From positions 1 through 64,000 of the forward strand of contig WIXG01000122.1 of the NCBI GenBank assembly GCA_009869945.1: a stretch of 64,000 nt of DNA. The letters are read 5' to 3'. This stretch comes from Mesaphorura yosii (taxonomy: Eukaryota > Arthropoda > Collembola > Poduromorpha > Tullbergiidae). The position numbers and the translations under genes were made by a program. The notes below the pieces were generated by a model, which saw only the letters and a list, made by a program, of their open reading frames with translations, did not search any database and was not told the origin of the DNA. Below, one piece after another: positions 52,491-64,000 of the stretch (the stretch's first letter is position 1; the number at the start of each line of letters is the position of its first letter).

Positions 52491-55400
52491 ATGGCAATTT
52501 TGGAGCCGATTCTCTTCGTCCTTCTGGTTATCCCAATCTCGTGTTTTATGGTCACCATCTTCGTCCTCGCCGCTCTCGGAAAGTCGCTTGGATTTCGGAA
52601 GAAGTACGTCGAATTCCTTCTCTGGATCTTTGAGGTAAGTTCAGACAGCGTTTTAGCTTCAACTTTTAGTTCGAACGAGTAATTATCGATACAGACTTCT
52701 CAGTTTTGTTTAATGAGATCAAGATCAAGAGGTTCATACAATTCTAACGAGCAGATGCAAACCTAATGTAAATGACCGCTTTTGAATCAAGTCCTTTGAT
52801 CTGCCAAAATTTCACAATTCGCAGTGTTTCATCTTTTATCTGCAAGTTGGATCAATTGACTTGGCCTGAGCCGAGCTAAAATTAACACTGATAAAGCGAT
52901 CAATCCTCCCGAGCAAGTCTTCAAGGTCAAACCAGTCGTAGTCGTATTCGTGTCCAGCACGGCATAAGCATTTGGCAGTGGGCATTTTTCACATTATCTT
53001 ATGGCTTGTTTATTCTTCGTGTACACGCGTGAGTCAGACGTATTTATATTCTTCCAGCTTGAGCTTGCGTGTCTTGGTTGAGTTGGACTCGACTGACCTT
53101 GGCACTTCTGCAAACGCGTTACCTGTTACAGTACATCATTGCGAATTTCGATTCCAGGACGATTTGGATATTATTTTGATGCGATTACCTGTCCCGCCCA
53201 TTTCAAGTCCAGGGCAAGCCAAGATTTATTCTGCATTCGCCTTCCCGCTGCGACATTTGACATTTGCATTGTTCTCGATGAATTGCAAATTATTGGTACA
53301 CGTGTGAGAGTGAGTTGAGTAGGTCGTCGAGCGAGTTGCGAGTGAACTCATTGTGTTACTGTGACACATATTTCATTTTTTCATTGCACATGGAGATGAC
53401 TCATCCTGTCCATGCATGGCAAAAATTGTGTGATTACGATTTCGACGGTCATTGTCATTTGTCACCGTGCCGCGCGGCATTGCTCGCGTCGCAGATCAAT
53501 TTTGGGTGAAAATGCTAGTTTTCACAAGCCATTTAGTTGATGTCTAGTATTATTTGCCTCGTCGATTGTCGGATGAGTTTTTATTTTGCACACGTTACTG
53601 TTCTACCTCAAGCGTCATGTCAGTCAGTCGAAGCGATTGGTTGATTGCGATTGACGTGACAGGCATGCATTTCTGAATAATCTCCACTTTGCTCTTAATC
53701 CTGGTCCGGTCGGTGCAAATGAACTTTGCTTTAACAAGCTTAAGTGATAAAATGGCTTTACTTTTCTCACTTTTCTGTACCTCTTTGCAAAGGAGTGTTA
53801 CTCAGTTAAACATTTTGCCATATCGCATCAGCCGTAAAATCCTTAAAATCGGTTTATATTTTACAATTCCCGTTTACCACAAATTCATTTAATATAGAAT
53901 GAAAAAGTAATACAAGGAATATCCATTTGCAGATTGCGGGCTGCATTTCATACGGGATATGTGCATCCGTGTATTAAAATTGCAATTCTAAATTTTAAGA
54001 CGAGTATCAAGCATGATGATGACCGTGATTGCCAGAGGAAATGAAAACGGTGATTTCACATTACAATTGTGAATCACAATCGTGGTTCTCTGTCGGTAAT
54101 GCGAATGAAATGCGTGGCAATGGCATGTGAATGTGAAATGACGTGTCTGCAATGTATATATATGATTTGGTAAACAAGCACACCTCTTTTTTGCCAATTG
54201 CTACGCTGTGATTGGTGAAAACTCTTGTCAGAATGTCAGCCTTTATTATGCTACTAAATACAAAGTAAAAGTTTGTAAAGTTTGCACTGCATTGCATGTT
54301 CAGTTTTTGTAACTGGCGAGACTTGTTTCGTTTAGAAAGAAAAGTGCAGTAATTCGCTTTTGCAATCCTGTTGTGTCTGGAAATTATTTTGGCAGGCATG
54401 GAACTGAACCAATTACGATTATTATATTTACGATTGCTTAATTGCTTAATGGAGACTTAATTTTATTGTTTCACCGTCGCAATTCGCAAATGTCACTCGC
54501 TAACGTATACGCATACGCAAATGTTGGATAATTGCATCTGTATTGATCTTCCAGAGTCCTTGAAAGGTTGAGCTCGCTATTTTCCTAATGTAATTTGCGG
54601 CATTGACGAGAAGACATACGAACGGTTGACTTTTACTCGGATAGATTATTTCTACAAAATAAACTGCGCCGTTGCACTGCACTGCGGGCGGGGAGGCACG
54701 AACAAGTAATTTTCCATGCCTGAATTCAAACTTTATGTACACAGAAAATTTACTCCACGTACGCCGTTGTTCGTTTGCCAGAAGCCGCACATGCCAAAGG
54801 CGAAGACTTTTAGTCAGGGTCACCGTGAAAGCTTTTGAATCCGATTAGTACTTGACGTGTGCAAGGAAGTTCTAAAATATGATAAACTAGTTTGTGCAAA
54901 TGTCAAGTGTGCAGATGCTAAGATACATAGATGTATCTGATGTATCTCAAATTTTTTCAGCATTCTGGACGATTCTGTTTTGAACACGAAACGTAGCATA
55001 CATTTCTGTCACTATGCTTTTTAATTATGTTGGACATCATTTTCCTGATCTCTGAGTACAGAGTACTCGAATTTTAAGAACTTATGTACTTGAAATTTGA
55101 ATTTGTACTTTCGTGTGAAACAATGTTCACGTTCAACAGATACTTGAGTTTTGACAACACATTTAACGCAAATTGCAATTGAAACTGTTCTCCACAAAAT
55201 GGCATGATATCTTTCAGAGTTGACATGGTCAGCAATGACTCAAGTAATTCAAGCAGAAAAATGCATCTCGTCTTGCCTTGCAAAACACCAATTTGCGATT
55301 GCGAATAAATAATGAACCTTCAGGCTATCACGTGATATAAATCATCTTCGGCTCATATTTCTAAATGCATTAAACATCTTTACGCAATTTCTTAATTGAG

Positions 55401-58400
55401 TTGATTCTAAGATTTATTGCTTGAGTTGCACAAATTTTCATTATCGACGATCGCTCGTCTCTGTGCTGCAGTAATGAAAGTTGGCAATGTCAAAGTCAAG
55501 GTTGCATGCACTTAACTTCAATGATATCGGTTGAGCCAAGCCAACTGTCAAGAGTTCGAATGGGGAGTGACCTTTAGCCCACCGTCCGCCATCCTGCTGC
55601 TGTGAGATTCCTGAGTGTTCACTCCGAGAAGAGATCAAATCCATGCCCGTCCATCTGTTCTTACATCATTGGGATCACGATTAGTAAAAAAAAAACCGTA
55701 GCTTTGTCCTCGCCTCGCCTGTACATTGTATTGTAACTGTCTCCATCGAATAGCATGACATATATTGATACAAGTCCCACTTTCCTCTGTGCATATTCGT
55801 AAGATTAAGCCTGATAAAGCGAGTAGACAAACAATTGCTTGCAGGCACAACCACAACATAAATTCATCAATTCATGTCACACATCCGAATTCGAATATAC
55901 AATTTACTCGGCTCCAAGTCGGAAAGTGGCACAGCTAGCCACAGCCGAAACACAGTTCACAGATCGCAAAATTCATCATTCATTGTGGCTATGACAGCGA
56001 CCGATTGCCGATTGGGTGCCGGCAGTGCTGGTTTCAATAAGCATGCATTGCTTGACATTTGGCATTGCTGTAGCCCACCGGCAAATGACAATTGGAAATG
56101 TGAGGCTGTCGTTTAAACAAACGCTTAAGCGCTACGCATGCATACAAGCCTTCAATGATTCAATGCTACATTCACAATGTTCCTGTCACGAATTTGACGA
56201 GTGCTCGCAGTGTAATTAAACTGTGTACGTTTAAATGCGTAAGCAAAAGGTTTATTACTGCTGCATTGAATTATGGTCTTTGGTGTTGATGCTTTGGCTT
56301 TTTCTGTACTGTACTGATTCGAGAGAAAGAAAGAACGCCAACACAATGCGAATGCGACGGACCAAAGGGAAGTGCAGTGCAGATTTGCAGATTGCTTTCA
56401 AGGCCCTCGCCGCCGCTGTCATTTAAGCGAGCAATTTATGGTCGTGTTAAGCTGAATAGTACTTAAATGAATGGTTACGTAATTCCTTCAATTACAGCAG
56501 CAGCGGCAAGGCAATTGGAAATTGCAGAGCATAGCAGAGATAAATTTTGCAGACCCATTGTGAAGTACAAGCTTGGCTCACTGATCTATTCTGCAATTGC
56601 GTAAGAAGCAACGGTAGAGCAAACGCAAAGGCAAAAGCAAAAAATCCGCAAACCAGTTGATTAGCGCAGCATCACAAGACCAGAGATCAACTCTGGCGAA
56701 GTATTCCTCACATTCACGTGTCCAGCACAGGATCAGCACGAGCCTTTGCTCGATTACTGGTTATGGTCTCTTTGTCGCAACACATCTTGATTGCTCTAAC
56801 TTACACCCGTGACCGGTGGCCTGAACTGGAAATGGAAGCCGATAAAGAGTTCTGTCATGCTATCGATGAATGCAGCCGGCAGGCAGACCGCAACCGGCCT
56901 TTGCCCTGCTCCAGTTTTAGTTTTCTCGATGCAAGATGCATATTCACCAATCTCCGCGGCTGCGAGCCAGAGCTGAGCTTTGACTTGACTGCTTTGACTT
57001 TGACCGTTTCTCACTTTGATCCGTATTTTTGGGGTTATCTGCCCTCATGCTGCATGCGTGAAACTTGAATGATGCAGGAGAGGAAGTTTGAAGTTCAGAA
57101 TGAAGATATGAGCGATTGACTGACCAAATGAATGACGACTTGGCTAGACCCAAATAATAAAGTACAAAGCAGACGCCTGGACTTTAGAATCTTTTGATAT
57201 GAAAATTAGGCTGTACGGTGTGACGCACAAGACACAAGGCAGGATCGTTCAACTATTCGTTGTTCCTGGTACATTATATCATTAAATTACTGCATGGTCC
57301 AGTCGGTCAAAGATCATACGACAAAGTAAATAAAAACATGCAAGGGTAATGCTCAGCTTGAAAGCAAAGAAAGGTCATGACGCTCATGAAAAAGTTTACT
57401 AAAGTTTATGAAGCTAGTTGACTTTATTTTTTGACTCTCTGGGCCTGCGTCCTTTGGATTGTTGACTTTTTTTAGTGTAACAAATTTATGTTTTAAATTT
57501 TCTTGCACAAATTGTAATCAAAGTGTTGTTGATTTTCTAATTTTCATTAAAGTTTTAACTGTACTATTTGTTTGACGATGAGCCTCTGTGAACCCAAAAC
57601 GTTTAAAAAGCTTCTCTGCAATGTTTTGGCAAAGTGTGGCTTGAAGATGTGTCACGTAATTTGACAAATCACGGAAATGCTGCCGTTTTTCCATCAGCGA
57701 ATGTTGTACAGCAAATCGGTATGCGAATGTGAAACGGGATAACTTTCACGAATACTAAATACGAAATCTTGATTTTGATCTCAATTCGAATAGACAAGGC
57801 AGAAACGTCGCGGTGCTGCATTAAAGCCAATGATTACTCAATGCAAATTTTGTTTTGCTTCCAGTATGGACACAAGCGAATTGAGCATGCTCAGCACAGT
57901 AAGAGGGGAGAGGAAGAAGACGAAGATGACGCGTCCGACAGCGGTCAAGAATCTGGAGAAGAGGACGCCAACAGCAACTTGAACAAGAATTTGGTTGTTC
58001 AGGGAAAGTCGCCCGCAGATTTGAAGAAGAGCAGCTTTAGTCATCTGTCAACTCACGACAATGACACGGCCACTGTGATCAGAAACCGAACCAATTCATT
58101 CAGAACCAGATACCCTTCTGGATCGGTGAGAATATTAATATTTCTGCAAGTTGGCCTTCAATTCACTCGTACATCTTCAATTTTCATTGTAATTTTCAGG
58201 ATGAGCCTGCTGACTACGAATTCTCGGATGCGTTCGAGTTTATTCAGTCTGGAATCGAAGCAATTGTGAATGATCAAGTAACCCAACGCTTTGTCGCAGA
58301 AGAATTGAAGGTACATGACATGAATGAATTCTAATTCCGGTCCCTTAAGCTTTACCCGACCCGACCTGACTGCAAAAATTGAACCTTGAACGTAAGAAGT

Positions 58401-61233
58401 TGCCCTGCAAGATTTCCTAATCCGAGCAGAGTTCAATTACTTTCAAGGGAGTCGAGGCAGGGCAAGATTGCCATTACACCATGGAGAACTTGAACTTTAT
58501 CACTTGCTGCTAAAATTTTTCTTTCAACATGATACAAGATTGTGCAATGAGTACGCAAAAGCAAAGAGCAGCAACATCTCCCACAAGATTAGCAAGACAG
58601 AATGCGAATAATTTAAACCCTTTGCGCAATGCTCGTGACTCATTTTAAATCATGCGAAATTAATGAAATGTTTTTATGCATTTATAGTCATGGAATTTAC
58701 TGACAAGAACAAATCGTCATTACGAGTTCATTTCTTGGCGTCTTTCACTTGTCTGGGTTGCTGGATTCTTCCTTCGCTATTGCATCATGCTCCCAGTGCG
58801 CATCACCATTTGCTTTATTGGGGTGAGTCCAGAAGTTTCTTAAATTATATTATAAATCGATGACATTCGAAGATAAATATATTTTAACAAGATGTAGAAT
58901 TTATTTGTCACATGCAGAGGGATTATTAGTATGTAATGTAATAGCTTTGGGTCTTCTGGGTGCAGAAACGTAGAAAGAAAGCTGTTTCACGCCTATCGCG
59001 TTCACATTCTATTTTTGGTAGCACATTTGTTAATCTTTCACATTTTATTTTCTTTGGCTTTCTTTCTTGGGTTTGGGTTTCGTACTTTGCGTCTTCCTTT
59101 CGGGTTTCGATTTCTTGGGAATTTGATATGCTTTTACTTTAATTGGGGAACTTGATAGACCTCCACTCTTTTGCTTCTGACGTTTGTGATTGGTCTAATT
59201 CCGGAGAGGTGGGCCATCAAGCAAGAGCTGAATGACGTCGCATCGAAATTTTCGTTTCGACTTCTCTCTCGTGCTTTCTCTGCAATTATAACCTACCATC
59301 AAGTGGGAAACAAACCCAAGAAGCATGGGATTTGTGTGGCTAATCACACATCGCCCATCGATGTTGTAGTTCTCGCCTGCGACTCTTCGTACGCAATGGT
59401 ACAGCGGCATCAGAGTCTGTCTGGATCGGACGCTCTGAATTTTTCCTTATAAATGTGCCTACGCTTTTTCTGTCTATCGTTTGCCTGACGCTTACACGCT
59501 TTCTAAAACACTCCCGCTGCATGCATTGTACTCTGAGATGTCAGCACTCTAATTAAAGTCTAGGTGTATTTTAATAATTTTAATAACATTAAGAAATTCA
59601 GCGACGGAAGACGTGGAATTCTAGTTGTGTAGTTAATTGATTGACTTGACTTGCATTCCCCCAAAGGTTCTGTGTTTGACGCTTTCAACATTCCTGATTG
59701 GCCTTATCCCCTTTGGCTACACAAAATTTCGCCGGGACGTCTACCACTTTGTGTGTCATCACACGTTTGGACTCTTGTCATGGGCAATCTCAGCTGTCAT
59801 TCGTCACCACGACGTGGAGAACAGACCTGGAAGTAAGTTTTACAATGCATTGCATGCCATTTATAATTGCATTATTGCGTAATTGTACTAAATTGCGTTC
59901 AAATTTGACTTTCTTTTAGGTTGGAAGCTTACGAATGACGGGAAATTAGTGAAAGCCAAAGAAGGCCACGGATTTGGTGGTATTTGTGTAGCTAACCACA
60001 CTTCTCCAATTGACGTCCTCGTTTTAGCAGTTGATAATACTTACGACTTGGTAAATTTTACATGATATATCGGGGAAACTATTGGGCTATCTTGGCTATC
60101 TAAATTATGGCCAGTCGCTAACGATAATGAGTTTCGAGTCACAATAATTAGTTCTGAATTAGTTCAGTTTCTTGCCTAAACTTGTGATTACGCTTTTTCA
60201 TTTTTTTATGCCACCGTTTCACTGCATGAAGTTTTTGCATGCACAATTGCAGGAACGTTGATTTCCGTCTCAAGTCGCCATTTCTCGTTCTGTCTTTGTC
60301 CGCACTCGCTTTTGTAATCAACTCTCCTCCATTGAATAGTATTTTCATTGATGGCTTTTGAATGTATAGATTGGACAGAGCCACGGAGGCTTTCTCGGGG
60401 TCCTCCAACGGGCATTAGCTCGAGCTTCCTCTCATATCTGGTTTGAGAGATCAGAAATTAAGGACAGAAGCGCTGTCGCAAGAAGGTTCGTCACAAATTC
60501 GCTTTGTTGGTTTATTTTTAAGTGGAACCCATAAATTAATAATTTCTTGTATTGTGTCTGCAGATTAAAGGCGCACGTGGAGGATACGACAAAGTTACCT
60601 ATTCTCATTTTCCCGGAGGGAACCTGCATCAACAACAGTGCTGTCATGCAGTTTAAGAAAGGCTCGTTTGAAGTTGGGGGAATAATTTACCCTGTGGCGA
60701 TCAAGGTAAGATTGGGTCGTTATTTACTTATCGGCAGATTTAACACGCAGATTCAGAATTCTATGTTTTTATGCTTTTGCTGTAGTACGATCCACGTTTC
60801 GGTGATCCGTTCTGGAACTCGAGTGAGTTCTCCATGCTGCAGTATCTCTACATGATGATGACGTCCTGGGCGATCGTGTGCGATGTTTGGTATCTACCTC
60901 CCATGACCCGGAACCCGGGAGAGTGCTCCGTTGACTTTGCCAATAGAGTAAGTGCTTTAAATTAATTAAGAATTAAGAAATGGTAAGACTAAGACAAGGG
61001 CCATTGCGGTGCTCATCGTATTTCTTATTTAAACGCTGCAGGTCAAGAAAGAAATTGCGGACAAGGGTGGGTTGGTTGATCTCGACTGGGATGGCCAGCT
61101 GAAAAGGGCGCCGGCCAAGCCCGAATGGAAAGAAAAGCAGCAGTTGGAATACTCAAAGAAATTTGCAATCTCTTCTCGCCATATCGTTTCCAAAACCGAC
61201 GCAACCCGTGATAGTCCTAACCCAAGCACATAA
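52491..61233 (+). CDS. Glycerol-3-phosphate acyltransferase, GPAT3/4 type, with duplicated motif I exons
   Basis: Common exons: 52491-52634, 57865-58125, 58200-58310, 58688-58822, then a variable cassette, then 60370-60485, 60564-60705, 60786-60947 and 61042-61233. With 59159-59398 the protein is 500 residues; with 59667-59832 plus 59920-60050 it is 519 (human GPAT4 has 456). An ER membrane enzyme that acylates glycerol-3-phosphate to lysophosphatidate for phospholipid and triglyceride synthesis. Features: an N-terminal membrane segment, an acidic linker (about residues 60-80), SWNLLTRTN, motif I NHTSPID (HxxxxD) in the cassette, WFERSE, motif III FPEGTCINN, motif IV YPVAIKYDP, then TSWAIVCDVWYLPPMTR. 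Intron 1 is 5.2 kb. All splice sites are GT-AG and frames join exactly. Confidence 0.93.
52635..57864 (+). other. GPAT intron 1, 5.2 kb
   Basis: Between GTAAGTTC and TTGCTTCCAG. It is AT-rich with recurring short words; the ORFs inside (for example 56718-57068) lack family likeness. No nested gene or RNA was recognised. Confidence 0.7.
59159..59398 (+). CDS. GPAT cassette version 1 (single alternative exon)
   Basis: Eighty codons, phase 0 at both ends, with acceptor ACTTGATAG and donor GTACAG. It encodes the membrane-proximal helix LLTFVIGLIP, SAIITYHQVG and motif I GICVANHTSPIDVV, ending DSSYAM. It aligns with human GPAT4 without gaps in motif I and joins cleanly to the upstream CFIG and the downstream IGQSHGG. 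The acceptor has a poor pyrimidine tract, which may make inclusion regulated. Confidence 0.8.
59667..60050 (+). CDS. GPAT cassette version 2 (exon pair 59667-59832 and 59920-60050)
   Basis: Two exons totalling 99 codons, phase 0 at the outer ends, with an internal phase-1 intron of 87 bases. It encodes LSTFLIGLIPFGYTKFRRD, AISAVIRHHDVENRPG, then about 20 extra residues (SWKLTNDGKLVKAKEGHG) absent from version 1, then motif I GICVANHTSPIDVL, ending DNTYDL. It replaces the same segment of the enzyme as version 1. Splice consensus is better than for version 1 (CCCCCAAAG acceptor, GTAAGT donor). Confidence 0.85.
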
Positions 61234-61379
61234 GCATTTCTTACCTCAAATCACTGAACTCTACCTGTACTAGAAAAATGAGACTGACTGAAGATAATTT
61301 AATGATCTAATTAATTTCAAAATACAATATATCGTTATATTATTGTAAGGAGATTGTGTGATGGAAAAAGTGCAATGCC

Positions 61380-61385
61380 AATAAA
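61380..61385 (+). terminator. Poly(A) signal AATAAA for GPAT
   Basis: Exact AATAAA about 147 bases after the GPAT stop codon. Confidence 0.6.
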
Positions 61386-61404
61386 TTCTATCGTTTGCCA
61401 ATGA

Positions 61405-61410
61405 TTTATT
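61405..61410 (-). terminator. Poly(A) signal AATAAA for the 658-residue gene
   Basis: TTTATT on the plus strand reads AATAAA on the minus strand, about 96 bases after the minus-strand stop codon at 61506. Confidence 0.6.
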
Positions 61411-61505
61411 GATCCAAATTATGAGTTTCTTATAAGGAAAGGTGATTCAAACTGAAGCCATCAGAATAGAATGAAAATGTTGTGATTAAAGTGGTAAACT
61501 TGTTT

Positions 61506-63712
61506 TCAAGTAAAAAGATAACGAAACGAGCGGCTTCCATGTGAATAAAGATGATTGGCGTTTTCAAGTAGCTTTTCCTCATCCGACAACTCCTCAATGA
61601 ATAAAGTTCCATGCTGGTCTCGAGAGTATTCAAAGTCCGAAATGGTTAGATCTTCAGGAATGTCGACTGATCCTTCATACTCTCGTCTACCGCGTTCAAG
61701 TTCATATTTTGTGAGAGTCCGAGCAGTGATCTGAAAAAGGGCACAACAAAGAAAGCTGTAATCCATGTTTAACGCTTAAGGAATAGGTTGTGTAATATGT
61801 GAGAAAGAAAACTTACGTAGATGGTATTCGTCATGTACTCGAGCGTGATTTCTTTATTTTGGAATCCTTCAACCGGAAGCGTTGCAAAATATTTGTCAGA
61901 CGGGATTTGACGTTTCACAACTGGCTTAAGTGGATTCAAAGGATTTTTGTCTGGAGTACTGTAAAGTAATTATTAAGCTTGAACACTCGCGGGCCCTTGT
62001 TTTTAATTATGAATTGAAATTATCACACTTACTGTCGTTTAGCAAAAGTGTTGGCCGTTGTTGTATCGTAGAACGGGTAAATGACTCGACCATCCACAAC
62101 GTTGAAGCCCTTCTTGATCACAGGCAGCTGCTCAAGGTCCTTCTTGAATTTTGTGAGGATCTGCTGCACCCAAACCAGCGGTTGGCGAAGGCGTTTAAGA
62201 ACAGACGTCTCCAGCCATTCATTGACCTTCACAGTGTTCTTTCTGGGGTAATGCTTCTTCCGAGAAGGATCATCGACGTGGATTTTGGAGAATAACTCTG
62301 GCATTTCAACATTGAGGACACCGTCTCCAGACTTGGCGTTTTCTTGGAGCAGTTTCTTGTACTTTTTGACTCCAAATGGATCAGTGACCGAGTCGCCCAG
62401 TTTTCTGATGTGCTTGTATTTTTCCTGCAAATAAAATTCACGAGTCTTTCTAAGCATCTTTGAATTGATTTGATAGTTTGTGGCTTTGACTTACCGGTGG
62501 GTCAATTTGGTTTTGGATCTTTTCTAACTCTTCGTCTGCCTTCTTTGCGTACTCCTCCAGTTTCTTCGCATGAAGAGCTATTGGAATTTGAAACTGTAAT
62601 TCTTGAGCGGCCATCGCGTTTGCGTATCTCGTAAGCGCTTGCCAGTCGGTGTGATCGAAGTCAATCTTCGGATATTGATACCAAGCCTCCATCAGATGGG
62701 TTCTCTTGGAAGGGTCACTCGGTGGCGGGCCGAAGATCATGCTGGTGTCTTCCCTTTCTGTGAGTCGCATGCTTCCATTAATTGCAACCAGGGCTATCGT
62801 CTTTGGTGTCTTAGGCTTCGAAGGTGGTGCTGGTAGCTTCTTGGGGGAAGAAAATGAAATAGGCTTAGCTTTAGTTGCTGACGAAGTTGCCCTCGACTTG
62901 GGCTTCGGATGAACTTGTTTGTGATGCTCCAATGCCTCTGCTCTCTTCAGCAGCTCGACCAGGGCCTCGTGTCTTTCGGCAACCCCGGACGGGTGTTCTG
63001 GTTTACCCGCGTGTTCCACCAAAGCAGCATCAGGATAATGTCCAGGTCCAGCGACTGGGAATTCTGGAAGAGCAGGCTTCTCTGTAGTATTCTGAATGGA
63101 AGGGATCTTTCCTCCGACGATGTCACTTGAATTAATGTCAAACGGCTTGTGCTTCGATGGACCATCCGTAATCCCGAGACACCTGCGGCGCATAATCTTC
63201 ACAGCCAGAGCCTTCTGCATTCTTCGAAGCAAAACGTTGCCAGAGTTAGCGATTGTATTATGGTTTGTGATGAGATCCGTGAAGTCCGACTTGTCGTAGC
63301 AAGCAAGCGAGGAGCATTGACTCAAGAACCGGTTCTTCAGAATCGGCTTCCTCGGCTTGTAGTTCTGGTTAGGGAAGGGTAGTTGGAACTCCACTTCAGA
63401 TGGGGGCTCCAGTGCTTCTGATCCGACTGAGACCTTTGGGTTGAACTTGATTGTTGTAGTTTTAGGGGCTGGATCAGGAGTCGATTCAAATTTTCTTTCA
63501 TGCGTCTCCACATAATCAAACAGGTCCCTCAGGCGAGAAAGACTGTGAATTCTCTTACGTTGTTCCAGATGAATGCGAGTGTGGAATGTTCCAGTTTGGA
63601 CAGGTCCAGTGTGAAATGCGCCAGAGTGGAGAGTTCTAGTATCAGTTGTTGATCCAGTGTCTGTCAACAGTGAAGTTTGCTTTTTGGTGTATCTGACTGT
63701 CGACAACGCCAT
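61506..63712 (-). CDS. Uncharacterised 658-residue protein
   Basis: Four exons, 63712-62495, 62424-62033, 61958-61817 and 61730-61506, join in frame through GT-AG introns (phases 0, 2, 0). No signal peptide or membrane helix is seen. The start has short imperfect repeats (HSGAFHTGPVQTGTFHTR) resembling repeat modules of microtubule-binding proteins. A Pro/Lys-rich low-complexity stretch (about 265-305) follows, then a more ordered part: LTEREDTSMIFGPPPSDP, EAWYQYPKIDFDHTDWQALT and a Glu/Lys coiled-coil-like helix at about 380-405. Exons 2-4 are ordered and charged (DPFGVKKYKKLLQENAK, WLETSVLKRLRQPLVWVQ, ITARTLTKYELERGRREYEG). I do not recognise the family; an axonemal or cytoskeletal role is only a guess from composition. 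The ATG at 63712 is the first in a long open exon. Confidence 0.75.
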
Positions 63713-64000
63713 AGTGGATTAACAGGAATTAGTAGAGAAAGCAGCAGGAGATGAAAGCCGATTAACTGATTGTAATTTTGTATATCCCGATATTAAGTAC
63801 GAAGTAAAAAATTTTAATAGATAATTGGTTGCGCTCTAATCGTTTGAGACCAGATAAATAAATAAAACGAAAACACCGAGAGAAGAATGGCAACGGCAGA
63901 ACGAAAAGCCCAAAGCCGTAAAGCGAATTTGCTTAGAGGAAAGAATTCAGCAACACGCCCAGCATTTGTATTGAATTCGGACTCTGGGAAGAGAATTTGC
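63713..64000. other. Upstream region of the 658-residue gene
   Basis: Presumed 5' UTR and promoter of the minus-strand gene. It is AT-rich from 63760 to 63850, with nothing else identified before the window ends. Confidence 0.35.

Larger units (their letters stand above)
61234..61505. other. Convergent 3' region of GPAT and the 658-residue gene
   Basis: About 270 bases between the two stop codons, containing one poly(A) signal on each strand 20 bases apart and no coding sequence. Confidence 0.7.

Noticed and set aside
56718-57068. 116-codon ORF in GPAT intron 1
   Set aside because: No ATG at its start, no conserved motif, and it is not needed for the GPAT frame, which joins exactly from 52634 to 57865.
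58663-58863. ORF over 58663-58863 in the frame giving SSLRVHFLASF
   Set aside because: The neighbouring frame of the same exon gives SWNLLTRTN and LRYCIMLPVRI, matching GPAT4, so this is a shadow.

Overview
The window is animal nuclear DNA, most likely from an arthropod. Genes are split by GT-AG introns, some very long and many only 50-100 bases. Two tandem genes encode multi-pass chemoreceptors ending in the arthropod gustatory-receptor signature TY-x5-QF, and the conserved genes look like metazoan orthologues. A non-insect pancrustacean (crustacean or springtail) fits, but I cannot name the species. All exon models were read by eye from splice sites, frame continuity and family alignment, without transcript support.

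Layout. 195-516 (-): broken retrotransposon gag relic. 1069-2830 and 3594-5310 (+): two paralogous gustatory receptors, each with three exons. 5813-6147 (-): two-exon gene for a small basic Thr-Pro-rich protein I do not recognise. 7114-8768 (-): adenosine deaminase, eight exons. 9992-10789 (-): low-molecular-weight protein tyrosine phosphatase, four exons. 10790-17980: non-coding as far as I can see, with simple repeats and two weak ORF candidates. 17981-41605 (-): UBE2H, a ubiquitin-conjugating enzyme. Its first coding exon lies 19 kb upstream of the second, so 22.5-41.5 kb, which looks gene-free, is one intron; it contains a Tc1/mariner-like inverted-repeat element at 26812-27213. 43808-46838 (+): Polo-like kinase, ten exons. 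47387-48203 (-): ARL3, four exons, the first coding exon being only the ATG. 48.9-50.5 kb: two uncertain coding candidates. 52491-61233 (+): GPAT3/4-type glycerol-3-phosphate acyltransferase. 61506-63712 (-): a 658-residue protein of unknown function.

The most interesting structure is inside the acyltransferase gene. The segment carrying catalytic motif I (NHTSPID) occurs twice in tandem: once as a single exon (59159-59398) and once as an exon pair (59667-59832 plus 59920-60050). Both versions begin and end in phase 0, align across the whole block, and fit the same flanking exons. This is the arrangement of a mutually exclusive exon cassette, and it would give enzymes of about 500 and 519 residues with different membrane/active-site segments.

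The genes are not an operon or a pathway. They are mostly housekeeping genes (purine salvage, phosphotyrosine and ubiquitin signalling, mitosis, ciliary trafficking, glycerolipid synthesis) beside a local chemoreceptor pair. Two tail-to-tail pairs (Polo/ARL3 and GPAT/unknown) have poly(A) signals so close or interleaved that their 3' ends probably abut or overlap.
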